A DNA stretch of 28,291 nt. Source: an uncultured Clostridia bacterium. GTDB taxonomy: Bacteria; Bacillota; Clostridia; Oscillospirales; CAG-382. Under the pieces are notes generated by a model. It was not told where the DNA came from and did no database searches. It saw nothing but the letters and a program-made list of their open reading frames with translations. The translations under genes were made by a program, and so were the position numbers. Below are positions 7,863 through 14,633 of the stretch, piece after piece (within the stretch, counting starts at the first letter, position 1; each line of letters starts with the position of its first letter). The DNA lies in NCBI GenBank assembly GCA_905235695.1, contig CAJOMW010000005.1, positions 1 through 28,291 on the forward strand, in the 5' to 3' direction.

Positions 7863-9104
7863 TTATCTGTATATCGGATACTTTTCGCAGAGTGCGTTTA
7901 CTTCGCCTCTGATGTAGTCCGCCTTGCTTTCAAAGTCGGCAGCGGCTATCTTCATGAGCTGTGCTACCTTGACAAAATCCTCTTCCTTGAATCCGCGCGA
8001 CGTCGCCGCCGGCGTGCCGACTCTTATGCCGCTTGTTACGAACGGCGTCTCGGGATCGTTGGGGATTGCGTTCTTGTTGACGGTGATGTAAACCGCATCG
8101 AGCCTCTTTTCAAATTCCTTGCCGGTTATGGAGAACGGGCGAAGGTCTACGAGGGAGAGGTGGTTGTCCGTGCCGCCGGAGACGAGCTTGAAGCCCTGAC
8201 TTAGAAGCTCTGCCGCAAACGCCTTGGAGTTTGCGACTATCTGCCTAGCGTATTCCTTGAATTCGGGTTTCAGAGCCTCGCCGAAGCATACAGCCTTTGC
8301 CGCGATTATGTGCATGAGCGGACCGCCCTGCGTTCCGGGGAATATCGCCTTGTCTATCTGCTTTGCGTACTCCTGCTTACAGAGTATCAGACCGCCTCTC
8401 GGACCGCGCAGAGTTTTGTGCGTCGTCGTGGTCACAACGTCGGCATACGGCACGGGGCTCGGATGAAGTCCTGCCGCAACGAGGCCTGCAATGTGCGCCA
8501 TGTCTACCATGAATATGGCTCCGACGTCCTTTGCGACCTTTGCGAATCTCTCGAAATCTATCGTTCTCGGATAAGCGCTTGCGCCGGCAATTATCATTTT
8601 GGGCTTGCACTCGTGCGCTATGCGCTCCATCTCGTCGTAGTCTATAAATCCGTCGTCGTTTACGCCGTAGGGAACTATGTTGAAGTACATACCCGATACG
8701 TTTACGGGCGAGCCGTGGGTGAGATGTCCGCCGTGTGCGAGATTCATGCCCATGACCGTGTCGCCGGGCTTGCAGAAGGCGTTGTAAACGGCAAAGTTTG
8801 CGTTTGCTCCGGAATGTGGCTGGACGTTTGCGTGATCTGCGCCGAAAAGCTCGCAGGCTCTCTTTCTCGCAAGCTCCTCCGCTATATCCACGCACTCGCA
8901 TCCGCCGTAGTACCTCTTTGACGGATAGCCCTCCGCATATTTGTTGGTGAGCACCGTGCCCGCCGCCGCGAGGACTGCCTCAGATACAATGTTTTCGCTT
9001 GCTATAAGCTCTATGTTCCTCGACTGCCTTGCAAATTCCTTTTCAATAGCTTCTCCTAACTCCGGATCGCACATTTTCAAAAATTCGATGTTTTCCTTTA
9101 CCAT
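7863..9104 (-). CDS. glyA: Serine hydroxymethyltransferase
   Basis: The 413-residue enzyme interconverts serine and glycine with transfer of a one-carbon unit to tetrahydrofolate; it uses pyridoxal phosphate in the cytosol. Diagnostic segments are 'IELIASENIVSEAV' (31-44), 'NKYAEGYPSKRYYGGCE' (54-70), 'VDMAHIAGLVAAG' (200-212) and the cofactor-binding 'TTTTHKTLRGPRGG' with Schiff-base Lys230. The length is that of a standard bacterial GlyA. The ATG is preceded by CGGAGG with about 9 bases of spacing. It sits 40 bases after truB and directly before maf. No glycine riboswitch or other leader is visible in front of it. Confidence 0.97.
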   Translation of the reverse strand: MVKENIEFLKMCDPELGEAIEKEFARQSRNIELIASENIVSEAVLAAAGTVLTNKYAEGYPSKRYYGGCECVDIAEELARKRACELFGADHANVQPHSGANANFAVYNAFCKPGDTVMGMNLAHGGHLTHGSPVNVSGMYFNIVPYGVNDDGFIDYDEMERIAHECKPKMIIAGASAYPRTIDFERFAKVAKDVGAIFMVDMAHIAGLVAAGLHPSPVPYADVVTTTTHKTLRGPRGGLILCKQEYAKQIDKAIFPGTQGGPLMHIIAAKAVCFGEALKPEFKEYARQIVANSKAFAAELLSQGFKLVSGGTDNHLSLVDLRPFSITGKEFEKRLDAVYITVNKNAIPNDPETPFVTSGIRVGTPAATSRGFKEEDFVKVAQLMKIAAADFESKADYIRGEVNALCEKYPIYR

Positions 9105-9144
9105 TTTGTTCTACCTCCGTTGCTTTGAATCTGGTAAATTCCGC

Positions 9145-10056
9145 TTAAAACCTGTATTTTATCTTTATCGCCTTGCCGTCCGGATAGTCCGAAAGGACGC
9201 CGGTTGCAAAGAAATTTCCGCTCTTGTCGCACATACGGCAAATATCTTTGCCGTCAAATATTTCCTCTTTTATACCCGCCTTTTTGAGGTATATCTCGGC
9301 GCCGTTCAGTGCGAGCCTTACGTAAAAATCCGCTATCCGCACCTCCGGGAGCCCTTCAAAAAGCACTTTCGGGCTGACGAGAAGCCCTTCGAGCGACGAG
9401 ACGTCGCCTTTTTTGTAAAGCTCCTCGATATCTTCGAGCTTTACGGCGTCTTTTGCGGAAAAAGAGCCGCAGCTCAGCCGCTCAAGACTCTGCAGCGCCG
9501 CGCCGCACCCCAGCTTTTTCCCTATGTCCTCGCAAAGCGTCCTTATATACGTCCCTTTCGAGCAGGAAATGTCAAGAACGCATCTCCTGCCGTCAAACGG
9601 TTCGGCAACGTCTATCGAGTATACCGTTATATCCCTTGCCTCGCGCTCGACTTCTATCCCCCGCCTTGCAAGGTCATACAGCCGCACTCCGTCCTTTTGC
9701 AGAGCCGAGTACATCGGCGGCACCTGCTTCTGCTTTCCGATAAAGCCGTTTATCACGCCGAGAAGATCGCTTTCGTCAAACGATACCTCGCTCTCCGCTA
9801 TCACGTTTCCGGTGACGTCGGCGGTGTCGGTTACAACTCCGAAAAGCACGCCTGCCCGGTATACCTTGTCATGCCCGGTGAGCATATCCTGCACGCTCGT
9901 TGCGCTCCCGATAAGCACCGGAAGCACCCCGGTCGCCATGGGATCGAGCGTTCCGGCGTGTCCGGCCTTCTTTACGCCGTAGAATTTCCGTATCCGGGAT
10001 ACCACTGCATGGGACGTAAGCCCCGAGGGCTTGTATACGTTTAAAATTCCGTTCAT
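9145..10056 (-). CDS. truB: tRNA pseudouridine(55) synthase TruB
   Basis: The 303-residue protein makes pseudouridine 55 in the T-arm of elongator tRNAs. The N-terminus is 'MNGILNVYKPSGLTSH', followed by 'KAGHAGTLDPMATGVLPV' with catalytic Asp38, 'YRAGVLFGVVTDTADVTG' and 'QVPPMYSALQKDGVRLYDLAR', all classic TruB motifs. The 'CSKGTYIRTLCEDIG' motif is also present. The C-terminal part is a small PUA-like or family-specific domain. It starts 13 bases after the ricT-like stop, so it is part of the ruvC-recD2 transcription unit. Size is normal. Confidence 0.96.
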   Translation of the reverse strand: MNGILNVYKPSGLTSHAVVSRIRKFYGVKKAGHAGTLDPMATGVLPVLIGSATSVQDMLTGHDKVYRAGVLFGVVTDTADVTGNVIAESEVSFDESDLLGVINGFIGKQKQVPPMYSALQKDGVRLYDLARRGIEVEREARDITVYSIDVAEPFDGRRCVLDISCSKGTYIRTLCEDIGKKLGCGAALQSLERLSCGSFSAKDAVKLEDIEELYKKGDVSSLEGLLVSPKVLFEGLPEVRIADFYVRLALNGAEIYLKKAGIKEEIFDGKDICRMCDKSGNFFATGVLSDYPDGKAIKIKYRF

Positions 10057-10069
10057 GCGTGTGTCTGCC

Positions 10070-11821
10070 TTACTCCTCGAGAGCCTTCAGCTCTTCGCTG
10101 TTTTCCTCTTCGTCGGAAGCCGACTTCTTGTAGCCGACTACCTTTACGGCGGCTCTGTCGTAGGCTTTCGGCGGAACCTCGGGAGAAGAATCGAGCGTTA
10201 CCTTTATTATGCCCTTGAGGGCGTTTGCCTCGGTGACGACGCCCTTTCCGTCGGCGGTCTCGACTATCGAGCCGACCTTCGGCGTTCTCGCCATTTCCTC
10301 CTCGTATACCTTGTCCTCAAATCTCAGACAGCACATGAGCTTTCCGCACGCGCCGGATATCTTTGCGGAGTTGAGGGAGAGCCCCTGATCCTTTGCCATC
10401 CTTATGGATACCTGCGCAAAGTCTCCGAGAAATTGGTTACAGCATACGCATCTTCCGCATACGCCTATCCCGCCCTGTATCTTTGCCTCGTCTCTGACGC
10501 CTATCTGCCTCAGCTCTATTCTGGTTCTGAATACCGACGCCAGCTCCTTTACCAGCTCGCGGAAGTCTACCCTCGACTCCGCCGTGAAGTAGAACAGCAG
10601 CTTTGAATTGTCAAAGGTGTATTCAACATATATCAGCTTCATCGCAAGCCCAAACTGCTTGACCTTCTGCTCGAATATTTCGCCCGCTTCCGCTTCAAGC
10701 GCCTTGTTTGCGACGTACTTTTCGGTGTCAGTCTTTGTGGCTATCCTCTTTATCTTCTTGAGCGGAGGAATGACGTCGCCGTACGGAACGAGGCGGTTTG
10801 ATATTGCGGTGTATCCGTATTCGCTTCCGCGTGCCGTGTCGACTATTACCGGAGTGCCGAAGGGTATGTCATTTCCCGCCGGGTCAAAGTAGTATACCTT
10901 GCCGGCCTCTCTGAAGCGTACACCAACGACCTCATAGTCCCTCTTTTCGGGGTTTGCGTCGTCGGAGATCTCGCTTTCGGACTCTGAAACGAGTGCATTT
11001 GCCGTCCTTGAGCGGTCTATCGTCTCGGTTGTTACCGCTCTCGGCTTGTGGCGGCGCTTTTCCTCTTCGAGCGCTATCTGCTCCGCAAGCGGAACGGCGT
11101 CCTTATACTTTTCCTCGAGCGACGGCTCCTTCTCGGCCTTTACGGAAGCTATTTCGTCCGCATTTATCCCGAATCTCTGCTTTTTGCCGAAGGAGTCTTT
11201 TCCCATTATGTCGTTTGAGAGGGACGAGAGATTCTCCATTGGAGGCTTGTTCTGTGCTGCGGACTTGCGGTTTTTATTGCCGTGTCTGCCTTTTTTGCCA
11301 CCGTTATTGTTGTTATTATGGTTGTTATTATTGTTATTATTATTGTTGTTGTTATTATGATTGTTGTTACTGTTATTGTTGCTGCTATTGTTATTGTTTC
11401 CGCCGTTGTTGCCGCCGCCCTGTCTGTGGTTCTTGCCATTCTTCTGATTGTGGCGGTTGTTATTTTGCTTTGTGTTTTGATTTTCCCGTCTGTCGGGTGA
11501 GTTCTGGGCGTCCCTTGCGTTATCAGGCTTTGATTCCTGCGCCTTTTCCGTCTTTTGAGGCGCATTTTGACCGTGGTTTTTATTGCGGTTGTTTTTGCCG
11601 TTGTGGTTTGAAGGCTGCTGAGAGCCTTTGTTTTCGGCTGCGGAGCGGTTGTCGGAGCCGTTTTCGCTGTTTATGGTCTTAGCCGGGACTATGCCGGACA
11701 CTGCCTCCTTGCCCTTGTTGTTTTTGCTCGGAAAAGACAGGAGAAAGCCCTTTTTCGTGTTTATCGAGCTGTCGCCGTCCGCCGAAGTGTTTGGTCTTAT
11801 GTTTTTGTCTTTATTACTCAT
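10070..11821 (-). CDS. ricT: PSP1-domain protein, RicT/YaaT homologue with a long Asn-rich N-terminal extension
   Basis: The C-terminal half (about residues 297-510) is a PSP1 domain of the RicT/YaaT type. It shows 'GIGVCGRCVCCNQFLGDF' with C455, C458, C460 and C461, then 'VSIRMAKDQGLSLNSAKISG' and 'ACGKLMCCLRFE' with C492, C497 and C498. In Bacillus, RicT joins RicA and RicF in an iron-sulphur complex that stimulates RNase Y-dependent RNA maturation, sporulation, competence and biofilm formation. The domain lies where yaaT is commonly found, next to holB, whose product is DNA polymerase III delta prime. The protein is 583 residues, about twice the usual size. The extra ~290 residues are polar and disordered, rich in Asn, Gln, Lys and Ser, with an almost pure Asn stretch at 138-173. 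A short acidic C-terminal tail follows the PSP1 domain. Confidence 0.9.
   Translation of the reverse strand: MSNKDKNIRPNTSADGDSSINTKKGFLLSFPSKNNKGKEAVSGIVPAKTINSENGSDNRSAAENKGSQQPSNHNGKNNRNKNHGQNAPQKTEKAQESKPDNARDAQNSPDRRENQNTKQNNNRHNQKNGKNHRQGGGNNGGNNNNSSNNNSNNNHNNNNNNNNNNNNHNNNNNGGKKGRHGNKNRKSAAQNKPPMENLSSLSNDIMGKDSFGKKQRFGINADEIASVKAEKEPSLEEKYKDAVPLAEQIALEEEKRRHKPRAVTTETIDRSRTANALVSESESEISDDANPEKRDYEVVGVRFREAGKVYYFDPAGNDIPFGTPVIVDTARGSEYGYTAISNRLVPYGDVIPPLKKIKRIATKTDTEKYVANKALEAEAGEIFEQKVKQFGLAMKLIYVEYTFDNSKLLFYFTAESRVDFRELVKELASVFRTRIELRQIGVRDEAKIQGGIGVCGRCVCCNQFLGDFAQVSIRMAKDQGLSLNSAKISGACGKLMCCLRFEDKVYEEEMARTPKVGSIVETADGKGVVTEANALKGIIKVTLDSSPEVPPKAYDRAAVKVVGYKKSASDEEENSEELKALEE
11303..11410 (-). 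repeat. AAY trinucleotide tract encoding polyasparagine in the ricT-like gene
   Basis: On the minus strand this is a run of AAC and AAT codons interrupted by a few Gly, Ser and His codons; on the plus strand it reads as GTT/ATT triplets. The mix of AAC and AAT makes it less prone to slippage than a pure microsatellite. It encodes residues 138-173. Confidence 0.9.
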
Positions 11822-11852
11822 GATATTTCGTTAAAATTTCCTTTCCGTGTCT

Positions 11853-12788
11853 CTATGCCATCTGAGACAAATACGCCGTCAGGGCGTTCATGTTTGCGTT
11901 GTCCTCCAAAGAAAGATACGCCTTTTCGAATAGTTCGTATGATGCCATTGCCCTCTTTGCGGAAATGTGCGGGCAGGTGCTTTTCAGCTCGTCCGAAAAA
12001 TCCAAGGTGAACTTTTCGTCGCCGGTGAGCTTGTACATGAGGACGCTATGCGCCGTAAGCATCATTACTTTGAGGTATATTTCGGCGTCGTCCCTCGTCT
12101 TCGCCGCCTTTTGCAGGGAGAGAAATATATTCTTGTCCTTTCCCGTAAAATACCCGTATGCAGTGTCAAACGCGGCTGTTACCGTTTCCGCGTCGCCGGG
12201 TGTTATCTCGCATTCGTACTCCTCAAGGTACGAGGCGAGAAGGGATTTTTCGTATGCCGTTCCCGAAGGGAGCGTATTTGCCGCAATATCCTCGTAGTAA
12301 GATGCGTCCTTTACCTCGTCGGTAAGCAGGCAGACTCTCGAGAGGACTGTCGGTATGACTCCGTTCTTTGACGACGCCGTCAGCACGAAGTAAACGCCGC
12401 TCGGCGGCTCTTCGAGTATTTTCAGCAGCACGTTCTGCATAAGCACGTTAGTATGCTGCTGGGCGCTGAAGCTATCTATATTTTCCAGTATGAATACCTT
12501 GCTGTCGCTTTCGTTTGGCGCAAGGTACGCCTGCATGAGCGTCTCGCGCAGGTCTTTTATCTTGACGTTCTCTCTGCCTATGATTATTACGTCCGGATGT
12601 GTGCCGGCATCCGTCTTTCTGCAGGCGCTGCAAGCGCCGCACGGCTCACCGGAAGGCAGGGGTGACGTGCACATTATGGCTTTTGCAACCTTGGTGGCCT
12701 GTTCTCTCGAAGAGAGTATGGCAGGCGAGAGGATAAGGTAAGCGTGAACCTTTTTTGTCGGATCGAATCCCTTTATAAATCCGCTCAT
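11853..12788 (-). CDS. holB: DNA polymerase III subunit delta prime (clamp-loader)
   Basis: From the chosen ATG the product is 311 residues and opens 'MSGFIKGFDPTKKVHAYLIL', equivalent to the usual '...HAYLF' strand. It keeps the zinc-binding cysteines C40, C50, C53 and C56 ('CGACSACRK'), 'KIKDLRETLM', 'FILENIDSFS', 'LLKILEEPPSGVYFVLTA' and 'IPTVLSRV' (sensor 1 and arginine region). The Walker A lysine motif is absent, as in many delta-prime subunits, which are structural rather than ATP-hydrolysing. Longer in-frame starts up to 12920 add a basic, repeat-like leader that resembles no HolB N-terminus. The chosen ATG has only a weak AGG close to it, so the start is uncertain. Confidence 0.87.
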   Translation of the reverse strand: MSGFIKGFDPTKKVHAYLILSPAILSSREQATKVAKAIMCTSPLPSGEPCGACSACRKTDAGTHPDVIIIGRENVKIKDLRETLMQAYLAPNESDSKVFILENIDSFSAQQHTNVLMQNVLLKILEEPPSGVYFVLTASSKNGVIPTVLSRVCLLTDEVKDASYYEDIAANTLPSGTAYEKSLLASYLEEYECEITPGDAETVTAAFDTAYGYFTGKDKNIFLSLQKAAKTRDDAEIYLKVMMLTAHSVLMYKLTGDEKFTLDFSDELKSTCPHISAKRAMASYELFEKAYLSLEDNANMNALTAYLSQMA

Positions 12789-12969
12789 ACCTGAATGAAT
12801 TTTTCGACGCCTGCGTGAAAGCAGCTTTGCCGGCGGAGAGGAAGCCGCCCGCAGAGGCTGTGCTTGCGGAATGAAAGCCTGCGCTGAACAGCTCTGAAGC
12901 AACTGTCGGCGCATCGTCATTGTGCGGCAGCAGGTGTCGGTTTCGTCTTTTTCTCCTTTCTTTAAAAAT
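12789..12969 (-). other. Unexplained 180-base stretch between ruvC and holB with an orphan ribosome binding site
   Basis: A good AAAGGAG site lies at 12953-12959 on the minus strand just after ruvC, but no ATG, GTG or TTG follows within 5-15 bases. The stretch downstream is open in the holB frame and in one other frame. That other frame gives an Ala/Ser-rich translation without an obvious start. Confidence 0.45.
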
Positions 12970-13461
12970 TTATTTCAATCCGAAAAGCATTGAATCGGAT
13001 GAGTATGCATGGCATATAGCTGCTGCGAGCGCATCCGCGGTGTCGTCCGGGTGCGGCTCTTCTTTGAGGGAGAGCAGCTTGGTGACCATATACATTATCT
13101 GTTTTTTGTCGGCTCTTCCGTAGCCGGTGACGGCCTGTTTTATCTGAAGCGGAGTATACTCAAAAATCGGAATGTTGTTCTTTTTTGCCGCGAGCAGTAT
13201 GACGCCCCTCGCCTGGCAGACGTTGACGGCGGTCTTCTCATTGGTGTTGAAATACAGCTTCTCTATGGATACTGCGTTAGGAGAAGCACTCTTTATCAGC
13301 TCGTCTATATTTGAATATATCTCTTCGAGGCGATCCTCTACTTTAGTGTGGGCAGGGGTGAGCACAGCGCCGTATTCGAGGGCATTGAAGGCGTTTTTTG
13401 AATAACTGACTATCCCGAATCCCACGGTCGCAAGGCCCGGATCTATACCCATTATTATCAC
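12970..13461 (-). CDS. ruvC: Crossover junction endodeoxyribonuclease RuvC
   Basis: The 163-residue protein is a Holliday-junction resolvase of normal length. The four acidic catalytic residues are visible: Asp7 in 'GIDPGLATVGFG', Glu67 in 'VSIEKLYFN', and Asp140 and Asp143 in 'HPDDTADALAAAICH'. Also typical are 'QARGVILLAA' and 'VTGYGRADKKQI'. RuvC normally works with RuvAB, which is not in the window. The GTG at 13461 is favoured because GGGGAGG lies 11 bases upstream; an in-frame ATG three codons later would be 20 bases from that site. It is the first gene after a consensus promoter. Confidence 0.95.
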   Translation of the reverse strand: MIIMGIDPGLATVGFGIVSYSKNAFNALEYGAVLTPAHTKVEDRLEEIYSNIDELIKSASPNAVSIEKLYFNTNEKTAVNVCQARGVILLAAKKNNIPIFEYTPLQIKQAVTGYGRADKKQIMYMVTKLLSLKEEPHPDDTADALAAAICHAYSSDSMLFGLK

Positions 13462-13505
13462 TAAAACCGAAGCCTCCCCTTATAAAACTAAGCCTACATA
13501 TTACA

Positions 13506-13534
13506 ATTATATAACAAAAACGGCCGTTTGTCAA
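13506..13534 (-). promoter_or_regulatory. Sigma-A promoter for the ruvC-holB-ricT-truB-glyA-maf-recD2 run
   Basis: On the minus strand TTGACA (13534-13529) and TATAAT (13511-13506) are separated by exactly 17 bases, a full consensus. A 12-base perfect palindrome AAACGGCCGTTT (13518-13529) fills the first part of the spacer and could be an operator, although that is speculation. Confidence 0.85.
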
Positions 13535-13666
13535 TCGTTTACGGCACAAAAAGCGTATTCAGGCGATTTTTTGAGAACGGCAAGCGGAAAAAGGAAAAAA
13601 ACGGAGGAAAAAAGGTGTGTATACGTTATTATTTATGCAAAGAAAACGGATTTATACCAAAAAGTC

Positions 13667-13695
13667 TTGACATACGAAAGATTTTCGGATATAAT
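13667..13695 (+). promoter_or_regulatory. Sigma-A promoter for tRNA-Gln
   Basis: TTGACA at 13667-13672 and TATAAT at 13690-13695, with a 17-base spacer, form a perfect consensus. Transcription would begin around 13702, about 10 bases before the mature tRNA. Confidence 0.88.
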
Positions 13696-13710
13696 ACTAT
13701 GTGCTCATAT

Positions 13711-13785
13711 TGGGGCGTCGCCAAGCGGTAAGGCATCGGACTTTGACTCCGACATTCGCTGGTTCGAGTCCAGCCGTCCCAGCCA
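13711..13785 (+). tRNA. tRNA-Gln (anticodon UUG)
   Basis: The 75-base cloverleaf has acceptor stem TGGGGCG paired with CGTCCCA, anticodon stem TCGGA/TCCGA around loop CTTTGAC (anticodon TTG), the T-arm GGTTCGAGTCC and an encoded 3' CCA. It reads glutamine CAA codons, with CAG by wobble. A consensus promoter precedes it and an intrinsic terminator follows immediately. Confidence 0.96.
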
Positions 13786-13822
13786 AAAAGAAAAAGTCGC
13801 ATCAGCGGCTTTTCTTTTTGTA
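13786..13822 (+). terminator. Intrinsic terminator of tRNA-Gln
   Basis: Directly after the CCA, AAAAAGAAAAAGTCGC (13785-13800), loop ATCA and GCGGCTTTTCTTTTT (13805-13819) form a hairpin with a T-rich 3' arm. Confidence 0.85.
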
Positions 13823-13911
13823 CTATTCTCTTTTCTCTCTGTTTCCCCCCTTGCGACTTTTTTCAGAGAAGAGCGAAGAGAAAAGGTACGTTTTGCTTTG
13901 GAAAACTGTTC

Positions 13912-13965
13912 AGGCCGCTGACAAAGTACAGTCAGCGGCCTAAGAGGTCCGGTTATCGGACCTCT
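13912..13965 (-). terminator. Two adjacent perfect hairpins downstream of the capsid gene block
   Basis: AGGCCGCTGAC/GTCAGCGGCCT (13912-13922 and 13931-13941, 11 bp) is followed one base later by AGAGGTCCG/CGGACCTCT (13943-13951 and 13957-13965, 9 bp). They lie just past the stop of the last minus-strand phage gene and probably terminate or protect that transcript. Neither has a long U run, so they could instead be remnants of an element boundary. Confidence 0.6.
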
Positions 13966-13973
13966 CTGCTCTG

Positions 13974-14540
13974 TCAGTATTTATACCCGTATTTTGACGC
14001 AAGGGCTTTGAGCTTTGACTGATAGTCGCTGTTCAGCTTCTGAATCGTTGCGCTGAGCTCCGCCTCAAAATTCTCCATGTATTTTTTGCCTTCGCCGCTG
14101 TCGGGTGCTATGCCGTTATTGACGAGCCATTCCTCTGCGGATGCTCTGCCGCTCTCGGCTCTCTCCGCCTTTTCGAGAAAGTCGTCGTATAGCTTTCTCG
14201 CCTGTTCGCTGAAAACGGTAAAGCGCGTCGCAAGAGTCTTTATTCCAGACGAAGAGCCGCTCTTTGCGGCCGAGCCTGTAAGCAGCGCATCGGCGTAGCC
14301 GGTCTTGCTCACGCTTCCGGCGTCGACGCCCATCTTTTTTGCGTTGGATAAATTGTAATTATAGCTTACCTTATCAATCCACGCCTTCTGCTCAGATACG
14401 TCAAGTCCTGCCTTTTGGCGGGAAGAGATGACGTCGAGCGACCTTGCCACCTCAGACTCATATACGTCCTTGTCGCCGTTTTTTATCCTCCCTATGCGCT
14501 CATCCGCACTGAGAGTCGAATATTTCCATTTGTTTGCCAA
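13974..14540 (-). CDS. Unknown helical protein, last gene of the capsid cassette
   Basis: The 188-residue product has a charged helical N-terminal half ('DERIGRIKNGDKDVYESEVARSLDVISSRQ'-type composition), a flexible Ala/Ser/Gly linker 'GSAAKSGSSSG' near residues 89-99, and a helical C-terminal part ending 'KALASKYGYKY'. I do not recognise a family. Its place after the gp10-like gene is where P22-type phages have a tail needle or ejection proteins, so an internal or ejected virion protein is possible but unproven. The start is TTG, about 12 bases after AAAGG; no better in-frame start is visible. Two hairpins follow its stop. Confidence 0.7.
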   Translation of the reverse strand: MANKWKYSTLSADERIGRIKNGDKDVYESEVARSLDVISSRQKAGLDVSEQKAWIDKVSYNYNLSNAKKMGVDAGSVSKTGYADALLTGSAAKSGSSSGIKTLATRFTVFSEQARKLYDDFLEKAERAESGRASAEEWLVNNGIAPDSGEGKKYMENFEAELSATIQKLNSDYQSKLKALASKYGYKY

Positions 14541-14633
14541 TTTTTAACCGTACCTTTCCTTTGGGTAAGCGGCCGCCTGCCTTATACGCCGAGGAAGCCT
14601 TGTTTTTCAGCGTAAAGCGAAGCTTGGTCCGCC

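Noticed and set aside
10954..11682. Cys/Tyr-rich plus-strand frame of 242 codons
   Set aside because: It is the antisense reading of the Asn-rich tract and the rest of the ricT-like gene; its odd composition comes from the AAY repeat.
12789..12920. Longer holB start at 12920
   Set aside because: The added 44 residues are basic and low-complexity, without a ribosome binding site, and the HolB family begins near the ATG at 12788.
13571..13921. Plus-strand open frame running through tRNA-Gln
   Set aside because: It crosses the promoter, tRNA and terminator, so it cannot be a normal gene.
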